64,000 bases of DNA from Haemonchus contortus (GCA_000469685.2 LS997562.1:15242275-15306274), one strand, 5' to 3'. Counted from the stretch's first letter, positions 11,101 through 23,900 are shown. The notes: generated by a model not told the origin, from the letters alone. Numbers and translations are program-made.

Positions 11101-14100
11101 GAGCAGTCCGAACCTTTTTATTGGCTGTGAAAGAGTGTGTGCTGCTTAATGATATCAACTCATTCAACAATAGTCTGGAACGATTTTCCATTACTCACTC
11201 TCGGCATGACTGAACCTTAACTTCTCTGTGGTTTATTGAATTGAGCGTCAACAATCGAATAGCAAAAGAACTATAAATCAAAGTTGCGATAAAATTGTCT
11301 TCTATGAAGCTTGTTAATACGGAACTCAACACCACTACTTCTCTAAAATTTCAAAAAGAAACTCTGAGGAGTAAGAACGAAAGGTGGTAGAGAGACCGAC
11401 CTCGCGCTGTCACTTGTTGATAAGCGTTCAGTGCTGAGTGTCTCCTTGCAGTAATTTATATGGAGTATTGAAAGTCTTTTGACTTCAAAGCCTTTGAGCA
11501 TTAATGAGTCTTATCTGAGGGATGCGCCACCGCATTCGACTTCCATTCAGAATAGTAGTGGCGTAATGAATGCGTATGTGGTCTGCACTATGAGTTGCGG
11601 TGGCCAGCTAATGTAAAGGTCAGTGCTTTTATCCTCTTCCAGTCGAGACTCGTTACAGTGAACCGGCTCCGAAGGGGTGGAAGGCTTGGTTGGTTTAGGC
11701 CGATACCGCTCCGGGATTCGAACCTGTGGCCGTACATGTGTGATAGTGCGCCACTTGCCACTACACCACGATTGCCCCTAGGTCGGTAAGGGGAGCTCAC
11801 GAGGACTCCAAGGTGGAAAGTATCAATCGACGTCAGTGGGTAGAGTCCTACCGCACTCACATGCAGCGCAACGCTTCATATGTGGACTCTCTGGGGTTTT
11901 GAATATTCCGAGCGAAAACCCCTTTCGCGTCACCACCGCAGATGGCAACAGGCTTTACAAGATTAGTAGCTTTCTAGAACTTTTGATGCGGACTGTAGAA
12001 AGTCTGCAAACCTGAAAAGGAAATTCCCATTGATGAGTCAGTGGTTAGTTTCCGTGGCAGAACATTTTCCAGGCATTACATCCCTTCTGAGAATAAGAAA
12101 TATTGAATGAAGCTATGTTTTAAAAGTGTTGCACATGGGGGACTAAGATCTACGTCGGGAGAAAGCCCCCAAGGAGTAATCTAGTGGCTGTATCTACCGT
12201 GCCATGAAATTAATGGAAGGACTCTTGAAAAACGCCGTAAAGGAATACGAAGAAAAGTCGAGGAATGAGTCTAAAAAGAGTTCAAGTTCGCAAAAAAAAT
12301 TGTGACCAACAGCTAACTCGAGACTACGGACGTGTATTCGCTCTCAATAATACAAAGCGAGACAATACTAGAAGCAGTTCATGTAAAAGTCGTCTTTGCA
12401 CTGTTTATTTTCGAAAAATGCAAGAAAAGTGTCATTTTCAAGGAAGTATTGAATCTATTGGTAGTTTTCATAAAATAAACTACGTATTTTTCCCCGGCCC
12501 ACTTTGTATATAGTATTGTTTGGAGATTGCAAGCCCATCAAATACAAGAAACTTCAAACAAGTAGTAAATCAAGGACACTCCCACCGGCCACTACCTTCC
12601 TTTCAGGGAATTTGGCAGAACGAGAATGGACTGAGGGATCGGGAAAAGTGACTCGAAATTTCCACGTTCAATTCCTGTCTGAGCAGTGAACGTATTTACC
12701 CTTTCCTTGATAGTTTCACGTAGCTTCACCAAAGGGTATACATAGTTCAATCTCCAGTTCCTCACACCTTCGGTTATATGACTCATACAGCTATAAAATG
12801 ACGCTACTCTGAAAGTGATTTTAGTGGTTATCTTTCAGAATAAAAATATGGAGCCAGAGGAATTGAACGCTTTGATTGCTCATGCTCACTTGAAGGTGGA
12901 TAACCTAAGAAGACAGTTGTTGGAGCAGCAGGTATCTTTTAGCTTCCTCTACTTCATCCTTTTTGGCGTGAAGACTGCAAGTCGTATGTTGTAAAACGTG
13001 TAAAATATATTGCGAAAAGTTAATGAGCGGGACTAGTAAAGTGTTGATTCCACAGATCTCCTCGGCGAACTTTCTTTTCCAGTAGAGAATCTCTAGCTGG
13101 TTCGAGGGAGAGCTTATGGCGTTTGACGGCCTACTCCAGTTGACGGGTAAGGCAAGAATCGCCAATCGAGAATAATCGATCCTTGCCTAGAGATTCAAGT
13201 GGTTTCACAGGACGGAGTCCTTGTTTTTGTTTACGTTCATTTCTAGATTCCGCCTCTTTGTGGGAGTGACTGTGCATACACGTGCCAGATATGCCAAAAG
13301 CTTGCCTTTGAGTGACTGGGGAGTGCGCTTGAGAGCTGGTCTAGGTCGCGGGTAAATTACGCCCTTGCCCACTCTAGGATTGCATGGTTAACTATCCTAT
13401 TTATATCCAATCTCCCATGTTGGAGCTTTTCAAACTGCTTGTGGGTGACATATGCTGGCAACAGTAATACAAGCGCGTCATTTCCTCGAATCTGAGTGAG
13501 CCCCAAATATGGCAGCTTCGGGTGAGACGTTAAGAGAGCTTGCTAAAATCAAGTGATGTATAGATACGTAATGTGATATATCATTTGAAGTTCGTTGGAA
13601 CGTTTTGCCTTTGTCCACATGCACCTTTCACGCTGGAATCAGTTTTTTGATGCATGGAAGAAGAGCTGCTGAATTCTAGAAAAGAAGCGAATAATTGTCC
13701 AGACTGACTCGGATTTTATACCCCATTAAAGTGGGCAGTTCCTATACCGGAACTGTTCTGAGGTACCGGTGTTTCGTACTTTGATGTGGGAACTTGTGAA
13801 CTACCAATGTCTGGGACCCAAAGATATCGGTTGTGTATGAAGAATATCCATGTCTTCCTGATTTTCTTTTTTCTTTGAGAGTATGTATTTCCAAACGCTG
13901 TCTTACTGAGTTTATATTGCAGAATCTATTTGATTTTTTAGAAAAGAAAATTAGTTCGCATTTCAGAGACCAATTTTAACACAGAGCGACAAAAGAAGCT
14001 TTTGTCGCTGTCTCAATTTATGTTTTTGATACCTTTTAACTACTCAATTAAGACTATTTTGATTCGACCATATTCCTTCGATAGCCTCCAACCACTTTCT

Positions 14101-17100
14101 GCGCATTCTAGAACGTTTTTAAAAAGCTTCAATTTTTTTCCAAAACTTGCTACCGTCTATTTGACATACACACCCTGTCCTGCTCAAGTCGTGTTTAAGT
14201 AACTCGGTTCATCCCCATGCTTATTCCTACTTGACTTTGTTTGTCTACTCATACTGCACTCGTTTTGCACATCCCCTCTCCCCCTTCACCGGTCTCACCC
14301 TCTTCCTTGGGTGGAGTTCGTCTCAATTACATCCTGCCACCTCCATCTGTGTCTCGATCCTGCCGCCTGCTCTCCCACCAATTTTGAACACAGTCATCCA
14401 ATTAAGAATTCTTGTCACGCCCCGCCCCCTGTAGACGAGGTCCAGTCCTGCTACCTACCGTAATTTTCCCCAACCTGTCAACCGTATTCCTTCCACATTT
14501 AGAGCTTTAGGTTCAGGAGGTATGAATTTCCGGTCAAACGCACGCACACATCGGCAGGCCAATAGACACGCTTAGTGCACTGCCTACAGTAGTGTATATG
14601 CATGTGTACCCAAACTATGTAACTCAATGCGTACATGCTGAATCAGTAATAAATGGTTTGGCTGTTGTTTTTAACACTTGAACTCAATAAGTGCACTGTG
14701 GAATTGAGTGCAGTTTAGTGATTTGAGGCTGGGGATGGTGTGGGTAGAGTGGGAGAAGTGACGACTTCAATGCTCATCCTGACTTCGTTGTTGAGCAGGT
14801 TCGTGAGGAGCAACATATTGCACGTGCTATCGCTGATCAACGAGAAGCAGATGAACGCATCGCCGCTGAACGTCTTGAAAATGAATTACAGCGAATTCAG
14901 CAGCAGCAGGACGTGGAAATAGAAAGAGCTGTGAGTTTTCGTCTATCCATATCTGTTTTCCTTAATTGATCATAATGTCGATTGTTTTTATGTGCTGCAA
15001 TGAATAGTATGTAGTTTTCTTCTCTCAGGTTTTACAAAAGCGGTCTTTGTGGCAAAATGAGCTAGAGGAACAATTACGAAGATCTGCAGCGGCACATTCG
15101 GAACATTTGGAGCAGATTATTCGTACGCAGCGTCAACTTTTCGAGATTGAACATAATCAAAAAATTGAAGAGGCGTGTTGTCCTATGAAATATTTATTCT
15201 GCATTGCCTTTATTTCTATAATGTTACTCATGGATTTTTTGCAGGCTTCGAGGCTTGAGCGTGATCGTCATAGCCGTGAAGTCGGTGTAGCATTGAGTCG
15301 CTTAGCAGGGATTGAGTCTGCGCTAGATAGTAGAGTCGCTTTAGTAAGAGTTTATTGCGATTTGACTATGATGTGAGTTGACTTATCCACGTTTCCCCAA
15401 AATATTCTTCTTATAGGATATGGAGAACCGTCGTGCAAAGCAGTTCTGGATCGCCTGTCACAATCTCATCGGGTCCATCAAACATGGTAATAAATCTGGT
15501 GAAGACATGGACAAACGCCGTTTTCCGTTGGATGAATCCCTCTCTTTTTTCAAACAGGTCCCTTTTTATTTTTACGTTAGTCGGAATGTATGCTCTGGAG
15601 AAAATCGGAATGTCCATACTCCAAGAACAGTTTCTTAATCTATTAATTTAACCCTCGCTACCACCGTTCGTACAAGTTCAGTCACCCCAGGCATCTTTGT
15701 AATTTTGTCCTATCTCTGAGTTCCCTTCCAACATGGAGTTATTATCGTAGTAGTTTTCTTTTTGACTCAAGTGTTGCGAATTTTGGCGCATATCTCGCTT
15801 AAAGTCTCTCCTGGTCTCACAAGGGAAGGATACTAGGTCGCAGTGGCCATTCAAGATGAGATGTATACCCCCGTAGGTGGTTTCGGGCGCTGATCTCAAA
15901 TCTGTGTTCCAAATCTGCTAAACGATTCTGGGAACAAAGTTACGAGCCCAATGCCTCCCTGTGTTATACCACACTAACGAACGGATCACCGAGCCTAGCA
16001 AAGACCGTACCTGTGCAATAGTGGCCGAGCGGGTAGTGTTGTGGACTGGTAGACATGGCATCAAGGTTCGATCCCTTGATGCATGCGCTCGTTTTGCTTT
16101 TCCATAAAATGTGTCCTAAAGGTTTGCAAAACGTTTTTGGGCTCGATATTGGGCATCTACGGAGCTCCCTCACAATTAAGGAACGCTGGAAAGGATTACG
16201 AGGGAGTTTTTTTTTTGCCCCTCACCGACCGAATAAGGATGGAGCTACATTCGAACAAAAAAAGGAATTCTGAACATTTGCTCAAAATGGGCTCAAAAGG
16301 CTGTAAGGAGGAAAGTTCTAAATGATTCACCGCGTCAAAAGCTATTCTATATGTTACCAGCAAATCATCAGACCGAAGGTGGTGTCATCATACTTGATGA
16401 AGGACTTTCGTTCTTGCGTGGGCACTATCTAGGAAGAGGCTGTAAGGAAGAGCTTCTGGACCGTACTTCTTGCTGTGGAGACAAGCCCGTTCTCTTTTGT
16501 GAGGAAGCCGGGTCTGGGAAAGGCTATCACAGTGATCCTCCCTGATCGCCTGATGACAGCGACGATGGACCCATACTTTCGGAAGGATATAGAGGTTCCG
16601 GAGTGAAACGTAGCTTTCAAGTTTGTGATCTGACCCATGAGCTCCAATTGTATGGCCATGGTAGATGAGTCGATAGACTCCTATAGTTCGAGTTGGTTGG
16701 TTGGTCGCAACATTAGGTGCAAAAGGAGCGGACCGATCTGCCCACCTATGGAGAATAGCGGATATTTATATAAAGGTCCCTCTACACGACAGCCATTTCC
16801 ACAGGATACCGCTTCAAATCAACAATGGAAGACCATTGGAGACAACTTCAAAGCAACCCGTCGGTGGAATCAGGGTTTTGTGTACAGCATCATGGTATCA
16901 TGCCTCACCGCACCACCACATTTACCATGGAAGGTCTCTTGAAAGGGCGTTCACCTCATGAATAGAGTTAGCGATGATCATATGTGCACGTAAGACGATA
17001 AATTACTGTTCTACAGTATTTTCCCAACAATGCCAGTCAACTTTTACATCCGCTTACGAAGGGCGGACAGCATTCGTAGAACGTGAGGACCGTTTCCCTC

Positions 17101-20100
17101 TCAAAGGGGCTGTGGTCGGATGACTCATTCGACCGCCATCTACCGTAAGTGATGCAGGGAGCTGCCGTAGATTTCGAAACACCATCTTGAGTGCTCGGGG
17201 TTGGGAGGCGTACATACATATATATACGGTTAGTAGTGGTAAAATTTTTTTAATCGAATTACTATTCCCCGGAATCCTAAATCGTGCGGGAGCTCTGTAG
17301 ATGCCCAATATTGAGCCCAAAAACGTTTTGCAAGCGGTTAGGACACCTTTTATGGAAGAGCAAAACGAGCGCATGCATCAAGAAATCGAACCCTGATGTC
17401 ACGTCTACCAGTCCACTACACTACCCGCTCGGCCACCATTGCACAGGTACGGTCTTTGCTCGGCTCGGTGATCCGTTCGTTAGTGTGGTATAACAAAGGG
17501 AGGCTTCGGGCTCGTAACTTTGTTCCCAGAATCGTTTAGCAGATTTGGAACACAGATTTGAGATCAGCGCCCAAAACCACCTACGGGGGTATACATCTCA
17601 TCTTGAATGGCCACTGCGACCTAGTATCCTTCCCTTGTCAGTTTTCTACTTTCTCTTTCCTATTTCTGTTTCTTAGCCATCTGTAAATTTGCGGGTCTGT
17701 CTTTTCTGCGAGTCCTATTTGAACAATGGCGGAATGCTATGGACATTCAAGATCGGATCTATACCGGCGTATGTGTTACCACATAATGATCTCACATCCA
17801 AATTTGAGAAAGGGTTGGTTAAGTGACGAAGTCTTTCTTCTGTGAGGTATGGGATATTGTCAGGAATTCTTTACATGCACGACTAGCCTCAAGGCCCGAT
17901 GTGAAGCGATGGCGCAACAGGTGACGAGATAGACCCAAAGGCGTGATTGTTCGCATGCCGTGGGCATTCGCCTGCTTTATATTTATATGAGATGTGTTTT
18001 GAAGCCTTTTGCATGAGCGTTCTACATCTTCCCCTACCTGCAGCCTTAGTTAAGCAAGGAAACTCAAGAAATAGTTCTCAGATAAAAGACAACCTTGACC
18101 TCCTCTGACCCCAACAGAAATGCTCCTCAGAGCATGGAAGCGAAATTACAAGATCTGGGGATGCTTCCTCCACTATGGATAGAAGAGTTGAAATGGCCCA
18201 TCACACCATGGTACATCTTTTTGGATGAAACTGCTTCCCATTTTTCAAAGAGCTGATGTAATAATTGACAGGCACTTCATGACCACACACTTTGAGGACG
18301 AAGCTCGAGGCAGAATAGTTTTCCTCGAGAACATAATTGGGGGAGTCTATTTCGCTCATCACTACGGCCGTTTCCGTCCAAATGAGATCATGAGCAATAT
18401 TGTATGTAGAGGGGTCGGGATTTCCAATTCCTTGCGAGAACTCGAGATGTGCTGAGGCCGCCGTCGCTGGTACCATCAGAAGACTAAAGAAGGTCAATTT
18501 CGGCCTCCATGAAGTTGTTACCGAAGCCATCGTAACTAGCATGTCATTTCAACTTCGAGAGTGTGTAGATCTTAATAGGGAATATTTTGGAGAACAATAA
18601 AGCATTTTTCGAAGAATAATATTTATTTTCGTTCTCCAATCCCGAAATATAAAGGCAACCTACGTATCTGAAAACTATTTCCAATGTTCCAGAGGCTAAT
18701 TAAGGCTGCAGGTAGGGGAAGATATAGAACGCTTAGGAAAAAGGCTTCGGAACACATCTCATATAAGTGTAAAGCAGGTGAATGCACATGGCATGCGAAC
18801 ATTCACGCCTTTGGGACAATTTCGTCACCTGTTGCGCAATCGCCTCATAACGGGCCTAGAGGCTAGTCATGTTTATGAAGATTGCTTGACAGAATCCCAT
18901 ACTTCACAGAAGAACAGACCGGCACATTCCGAATGATCTCGTCAAATAATAGCTGTGAGACATGTGAGATTCGGGGGAACGTCGTTCCGCGCGTCCGTCG
19001 AAACTAGATCACTCCGCCCACCCCAAGTGCGGCGCCGCCCACTGCGATCTCAAGATGGCATTACAGTGTCCTTAAGTGGCAGTGGATAGAATAAATTGCG
19101 CTAGTCTATGTTTTCTTCCTTTTAAGCTGACAATGAGCTCATCGAGCTTGTGCAATGTGCGAATAGCACCATCTCTCTTACGCCAAACCCGCCTGAGCCA
19201 GTGCCCACCCACCCTTGTACAAGGCACTGCAGCGTACACCGTACTGCTCGCGTGCTCCGTGAAAATCATTGACAGAGAGATCATGAGAACCGGCGCTCTG
19301 TTCTCCCTGAGGCAATCTCTTGCTTTCACTCTGTGATATTCACTAGCAGTGCGGACAGTAACAGATACGGCACTGATCTTGATTAGTCGCGATTGAATGA
19401 CTCGTCTCAACGGCCGAGTCCACACACTGTATACTGGACCCCTCAGGCACGTATGGAAGGAGCAAGAGAGCTGAAACTACGGCTATCCTGCGTTTCTAGC
19501 CTAAGCCTAGCCTTGTGGGTGAGCGCCCACAAGGCTAGGCTTAGGCTAGAAACGCATCCTCGACATCTCGTTTTACATTTTTCCGAGGATGATCGTGATG
19601 CGTTAGCGGGGCATTTCTCCTTGTTTGTGGTTCCCCAATTTGTCAATTTTCATTTTCGGCTGTTACCAAACCTGAGGGACGATATTCTTGTCCAGTCCCT
19701 TACCGCACATTAAGAATAGGCAACATTAGCAAGTTGTCCCTGTGCCATCCTCTTCACAGATTTCCCCTGATTGGGCAGCAGGAAAAAGGGCATATTGAAC
19801 CGAGCTTGCTATCCTGAGCGCCGTCAGCTTATCCATTGCGAGAACTGGGTCGTCACGCAGCGGATGTTGAGTGCTGCTGAAAGCTGGAGGTCGAGGCCTG
19901 GGAAAGGCCCAAGAGCGAGTCATTGGCACTAGTCCGGGTCATCTTCACTGTCAGCTGACCTCCATGGACCGAGCGCAATTCGTAGGCCCCGTTGACGAAT
20001 GCGACCATTGCTAAAGATCGCAGACTGGCATGCGACGTGCGACGGCTGCAGCGTGTCAGTCTGCGATCGTAGTTCCGACGGATCTCCTATTGGACGGATG

Positions 20101-23082
20101 CGCGGAACGAAGCGCACCTGTGAAATTCGCTTTGATAATGTCACAACGTACTATATCATAATTCATTACCGATTTTCAGTGTGAATCTGAAGACGCTTTC
20201 GTGGCTGCACTGATCACATCGTTTCCCGAAGTTTCGAAGGAGAAAGGACTCTATACGGAGCAGGATCTGAAGAATCGATTTGACAAAGTGAGCGCTTAAG
20301 GGAATATTTATATGGGGCTCCACGATAATGCACAATAAGAGTAAGGTTCAGCCCGTTGTTTTGCTGCTAGAATTTTTTCTTTTACCAGTCATTACAAAAC
20401 AATTTTGTTAGTGCAAACCATCGATAGGTAGTGACCCATTCTCGTTTCTGAAAGTTAACATATTTCGCACATGACTCAAATTCAAAGAAAAATGTAAAAG
20501 TGACAGCATGCTACTTGTTGTATAGCGTGTAGTGAGATCCTCCGCAAAGAGCAAATTTTATGAAAATAATGGATGTCAAGTTGGACGGTCGCAGAAATCC
20601 CTGCAATGCAGGGGGGCGAGACTTTTTGAGGTCAAGCCTTCAGCTGCTCACCTTATTTGGATTCAGGATAAGCACTTGTTAAATGCGTTAGCAACCTCAT
20701 AGCTTAACTAAAGAAGCTTATACGTTGCTACGATTATCAAGGCTGAGAACTATACCGACGTCTTTGTTGTGCGTTAATTCTAGGTCTTTGTTCAAAAATT
20801 CCGCTGGGAACACTCCATCAAAAACATTCCATTCGTGTGATATGGAATCAGGTGGAAGATAGGAGCAATGAAATCATGTGGAAAACAGAGGTAAAAGGGG
20901 GAGGGTGAACTCCTGCTGACTGTTTTCTATTACATCTTCAATGCGCAGTCTCTTATAGTTCAAGCCAAGCAAAACTCAGACGTAAATATTCGTGATGGCT
21001 TCGTACCAAAATAACCTTTTGTTCTTCAGTGCTTCACTCTTGATGAGTGATCTCCGAAACATATAGCGGGTCGAAGCCGTCACCGAAAAGTAATAGCGGA
21101 CTCCCGGTTTCATTCAGTGAAAATCCAGACTCTTCCTTTGAAAGGAGTTTATAAAAAAAGATGTCGACTGAGTATTTTGGCTATGGTTGCAAAGAGACAT
21201 CATGTATGTATAAGGTCCGCATTTTGTTAGCAATATATTTCCTTCGCACATTTTTGGATTTTTTTTTATCAATGTTAAGTTTTTTTCGCGTATATCTATA
21301 GAGCACTACCACTACGCCATGATGTCTTGCGGGCGACTGCTTGCGAGCGCATTCAAAGGCACTGTTCACGAAAAAATGGTTTCGGAGATTTGCACATGGT
21401 TTGAATTCGACGCCCCCTCTGATACCATTTGTGCAGGAATGATGTCGAAAAGCGGTCTGGATAGAGCACAATAAGGGGCCGGAGAGTGAGCCACGGTCGC
21501 CCTTTGCCCCTCGCTAGGCTGACTACGAAATCTAATTGCCGTTCACCACTTTCGCATTGGAGCGAAGTTGGTGAAAAATCGCAATGTCTGCTATAGCAGA
21601 CATTGCGTCGCCTTCGTGCACTCGCCCGAACTCTCCCCTAACCGCCGTTCTTCTAATGTGAAACTCGTCCAACCCCTTTCCAGCTCTTTTTGACCCTTTC
21701 TATTTCTTTTTGTTCATCGTTTTTTTGCGCTTTTTTTCGTTGTTATCGCTTTATTCTAGAGTAGTTCTAACAATTCCCGTCAAGAAAGGGTACCCTAAAT
21801 TCATCGTAAACGGTGCCTTTAAATTGGTGCTATATCACCAAGCTTCGAACAGGAAAAAATTCAGCGCTCATTACTTTTCCGGTAGGGGACCAGCGATAAA
21901 TGGACCAGCATTCTTCTTCCAACAAAGTCAAGAGTTTATTAGGCCATTCATAGTTGTCCAGTATTATTCTGTCCAGTTCTAGTAGTGTTCTAGTGCCCAT
22001 CCGTGCTTAGTGTGACCCCGCAAACCAGTTGGTCCCGTTGCCATCGGAGCTATATAAACCACTGAGTCAATCGCACTAGCATAACCACACATGGCGAATA
22101 TATAGTGTGATAACCTAGATGAAATGATAATTTTTTGAAGCAATTAGTGGTCTTGTTTGCTTAGTTAAGTCTATTCTTCCAACTGCAGCAATGCTTCGTC
22201 GTATTTATAATCTGACCAATCGCATCAACAAATTGTCATGGGAAACGTTCAGAAAGTTGCGATTATTTTGGCAACATTTTTTTAGTTGTTTGCTGCGTTT
22301 TGATTCAGGTATTTGGTGACTTGGTGGGAAACAGTTGTAGGTATTGAGTCGTCCCACGCCATTTAACGGTCGACATTGTGTTATTGAGCTTTGATGCAAA
22401 ATGAGCAAGGTTTCTGTAAAGTCTAGTGTTCAGATATACAAGTTGGGCCGAAGGACAGCGACGATCGGTAATAATGGTGGTACCCTCACTGGCTACCTCT
22501 GCTCATACATCAAGTCGCTGCTGCTATTCGACTTGCAGCGAAAGTTCAGTGATAATGATATGATCGATCCAAGCACTATGGACAATCTTGAGGTTTGTCA
22601 TAATGCTCGATGATTTATTATCTTTGCAATTCTATCGGCAGCGTCTGCGTGAGGACTCGTTTAAAGTATATCATTTACATTTGCTTTCTAAACGTATTGT
22701 CCTGGTTGTTACATCAGCCTGATGTCGAAAGGTGGGGTGGGCTGCATCATTCGTTAAGTACGGGGTCCTTTTTAAATTTGTTAGTTCGAAAGGTTTTCTA
22801 AAATAAATTGTGAATGTATCCCGCCAAGTTGTTTCGGAAAGCACACAAGCGTTTCGGTTTATCATGAAGGGTTTTTCATTCTAGATACTGGCACGTGCAA
22901 AATGGTACGTAGATCGAGACGATCTTGAAGGTGCCATTCGCATATCACAACTATTACACGGCGAAGCGGCACAAGCGATTCGCGATTGGCTTGGCGACGC
23001 TCGTGCCCACTTGGAGGCTCGACTACTTGCTCAGATTCTTGTAGCGCATTCAGCTGTTTCTTCAATGAGGTCTATCTATTAG
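8196..23082 (+). CDS. immt-1: MICOS complex subunit MIC60 / mitofilin, 18 exons
   Basis: Mitofilin anchors MICOS in the inner mitochondrial membrane and shapes crista junctions. Exons: 8196-8213, 8289-8383, 9058-9142, 9194-9258, 9319-9419, 9504-9605, 9660-9814, 10310-10402, about 10482-10583, 10643-10756, 12839-12931, 14799-14930, 15029-15172, 15245-15343, 15417-15557, 20180-20287, 22434-22592, 22885-23082. Phases agree throughout and give about 667 aa, close to the family length. The N-terminus MLRAVK...[11 protein letters not shown] looks like a mitochondrial presequence. Exon 3 holds one membrane helix (about residues 39-58) followed by YVDPEFKKK. Exons 10-14 form a charged coiled coil, with [19 protein letters not shown] in exon 11. 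Exons 15-18 are the C-terminal mitofilin domain: [54 protein letters not shown], and [20 protein letters not shown] before a TAG stop. Uncertain points: the exon 9 acceptor (AAG at 10481, or CAG at 10471 with a different phase) and the intron 13 donor (GC). immt-2 is the alternative paralogue. Confidence 0.92.
8737..8836. mobile_element. Short fold-back element in immt-1 intron 2
   Basis: The inverted arms TAGGAAGAGCACCAG and CTGGTGCTCTTCCCTTA flank about 65 bp. The layout is like that of the element at 5470-5587. A G-run (about 8647-8667) sits upstream in the same intron. Confidence 0.4.
10757..12838 (+). other. immt-1 intron 10
   Basis: 2.1-kb intron holding SINE-A copy 1 (11513-11777). 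The remainder shows no exon or element that I recognise. Confidence 0.7.
11513..11777 (-). mobile_element. tRNA-derived SINE (family A), copy 1
   Basis: On the minus strand this reads GTGGTGTAGTGGCAAGTGG (pol III A-box-like), then GGTTCGAATCCCGG (B box), then a 200-bp unique body. It is the most diverged of three copies; the others are at 36657-36952 and 40480-40780. It lies in immt-1 intron 10. Confidence 0.75.
12932..14798 (+). other. immt-1 intron 11
   Basis: 1.9-kb intron. An 11-bp-stem hairpin AGCGACAAAAG/CTTTTGTCGCT is at 13984-14008. Pyrimidine-rich sequence at about 14280-14530 resembles the degenerate array at 39300-40250 (shared CTGCCACCTCC and a TTTAGGTT-containing segment). No exon seen. 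Confidence 0.6.
15818..17640. mobile_element. Large inverted-repeat element with tRNA-like segments, immt-1 intron 15
   Basis: The outer arms, about 15818-16200 and 17280-17640, are inverse copies roughly 360 bp long and partly diverged. Each arm contains GTGGCCGAGCGGGTAGTG, then GGTTCGATCCC or GGTTCGATTTC 40-50 nt on. These look like the A and B boxes of a tRNA-Ser/Leu-type head, so a tRNA-derived SINE is duplicated in inverse orientation. The 1.1-kb centre is not recognised. I found no clear target duplication. A related end fragment is at 50626-50735. Confidence 0.5.
17835..18918. mobile_element. Inverted-repeat element, immt-1 intron 15
   Basis: Arms 17835-18055 and 18692-18918 are inverse copies with about 80% apparent identity. 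Landmarks are CTGCAGCCTTA inside and TTCTTCTGTGA outside. The 640-bp core has overlapping frames on both strands (18225-18455 plus, 18542-18201 minus) that I do not recognise. Confidence 0.5.
18985..20107. mobile_element. Probable TIR element, immt-1 intron 15
   Basis: The ends TTCCGCGCGTCCGTC and GACGGATGCGCGGAA (with one or two differences) are inverse. The family appears related to 5651-5926 and 59815-60085. The interior contains the perfect hairpin at 19489-19556. No transposase is recognised, and the boundaries are approximate. Confidence 0.35.
19489..19556. repeat. Perfect 31-bp-stem hairpin with 6-nt loop
   Basis: 19489-19519 is the exact inverse of 19526-19556, around loop TGAGCG. 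The stem includes AGCCTAAGCCTAGCC, two units close to the nematode telomere hexamer (GCCTAA/TTAGGC). Two opposite-strand open frames over it share a peptide only because of the symmetry. Confidence 0.85.
20288..22433 (+). other. immt-1 intron 16
   Basis: 2.1-kb intron. It holds the TTAA-type MITE at 21356-21818; the remainder (20288-21350 and 21830-22430) shows no supported exon or element. Confidence 0.7.
21356..21818. mobile_element. TTAA-type MITE, copy 1
   Basis: Begins AGGCACTGTTCACG after TTCA and ends CGTAAACGGTGCCT before TTAA. Closely related elements at 56583-57020 and 59582-60254 share these ends and internal blocks such as CTGACTACGAAATCT and TTCACCACTTTCGCATTGGA. The centre holds a 26-nt perfect palindrome around GCAATGTCTGC (21580-21606). 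Confidence 0.75.
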
Positions 23083-23643
23083 TCGTTTGATCAAGCTTTG
23101 CAACGTATAGACGGTTTAGGTGCTTCGTGCTCACTCTTCCAGTTTGTTTAGCTCTGTATATTACCCTTTGATATCTGGAATCCTGTTTGTAGATCTTTTG
23201 AAGAATTTAAGATTTTTCTCAATAGAATACTAAACGAATGTCGAACGAGAACTTTGACTTTTATTTGAGAATGAATTCTTTGAAAATCGTGGCTTTTGTA
23301 TTTTTCGACCTTCAGCGGCCCTTCCAGCCGGCGTTTGAAGGGATACAAGACCCCACTGTAGCATTTGATCACAAACTCAAAGTGGAATCAGAGTGGAAGT
23401 GTTCCTGAGAGTCTCCCGCTGTGCACACACAGATGGAGTTGCTTCTAAATTGTTGGATCTAAAATAAACTGCAAGCTGCGGTGACTGCGCTGTTCCTCGC
23501 TTTTCATTATACTCTCATGAATAGGTGTGTAGAATGCACGTGAAAGATAGGCAAATCGAAAAAATTAAGTCACGACATGCAAGTGTCCAAACTAGCAAAT
23601 GAATCTGACGTGATGCGATGGGGAATTTTCTGTCGACTGGACC
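23083..23643. other. immt-1 3' flank, nothing else recognised
   Basis: An AATAAA-type word at about 23462 is the nearest obvious poly(A) signal candidate but lies about 380 nt past the stop. No gene is seen. Confidence 0.35.
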
Positions 23644-23900
23644 GGGTGTGGTGCGTTGGGAACGAAATGGTCGCGTCGCGGTGAGAGGGGTGTCGCGCGC
23701 GAAGGAATGTAGCAAGATGCAGCAGTAGGTAAGAAATACAAGAACAAAAGTACTAATAGGAGAATTATGCATAAAATAATGATCGCATATCGATTGAGCT
23801 GTATGAAGAACGCTAGAGCTGTAATAACGGCGAATGAGTGGTCCGCGACAGCCGCGTGCGGCAAATCGATTACCCAGAATCGTTCCTAACGCCCGTCTCC
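23644..23900. mobile_element. Mutator-like MITE, copy 1 (257 bp, 10-bp TSD)
   Basis: The ends GGGTGTGGTGCGTTGGGAAC and TCGTTCCTAACGCCC are imperfect inverted repeats. Exact 10-bp duplications CGACTGGACC lie at 23634-23643 and 23901-23910. A second copy at 60328-60582 has its own different 10-bp duplication. A 9-11 bp duplication points to Mutator-like transposition. There is no coding capacity. Confidence 0.85.

Noticed and set aside
18201..18542. 113-codon frame in the core of the 17.8-18.9 kb inverted-repeat element
   Set aside because: Overlaps an open frame on the other strand; no transposase signature was seen.
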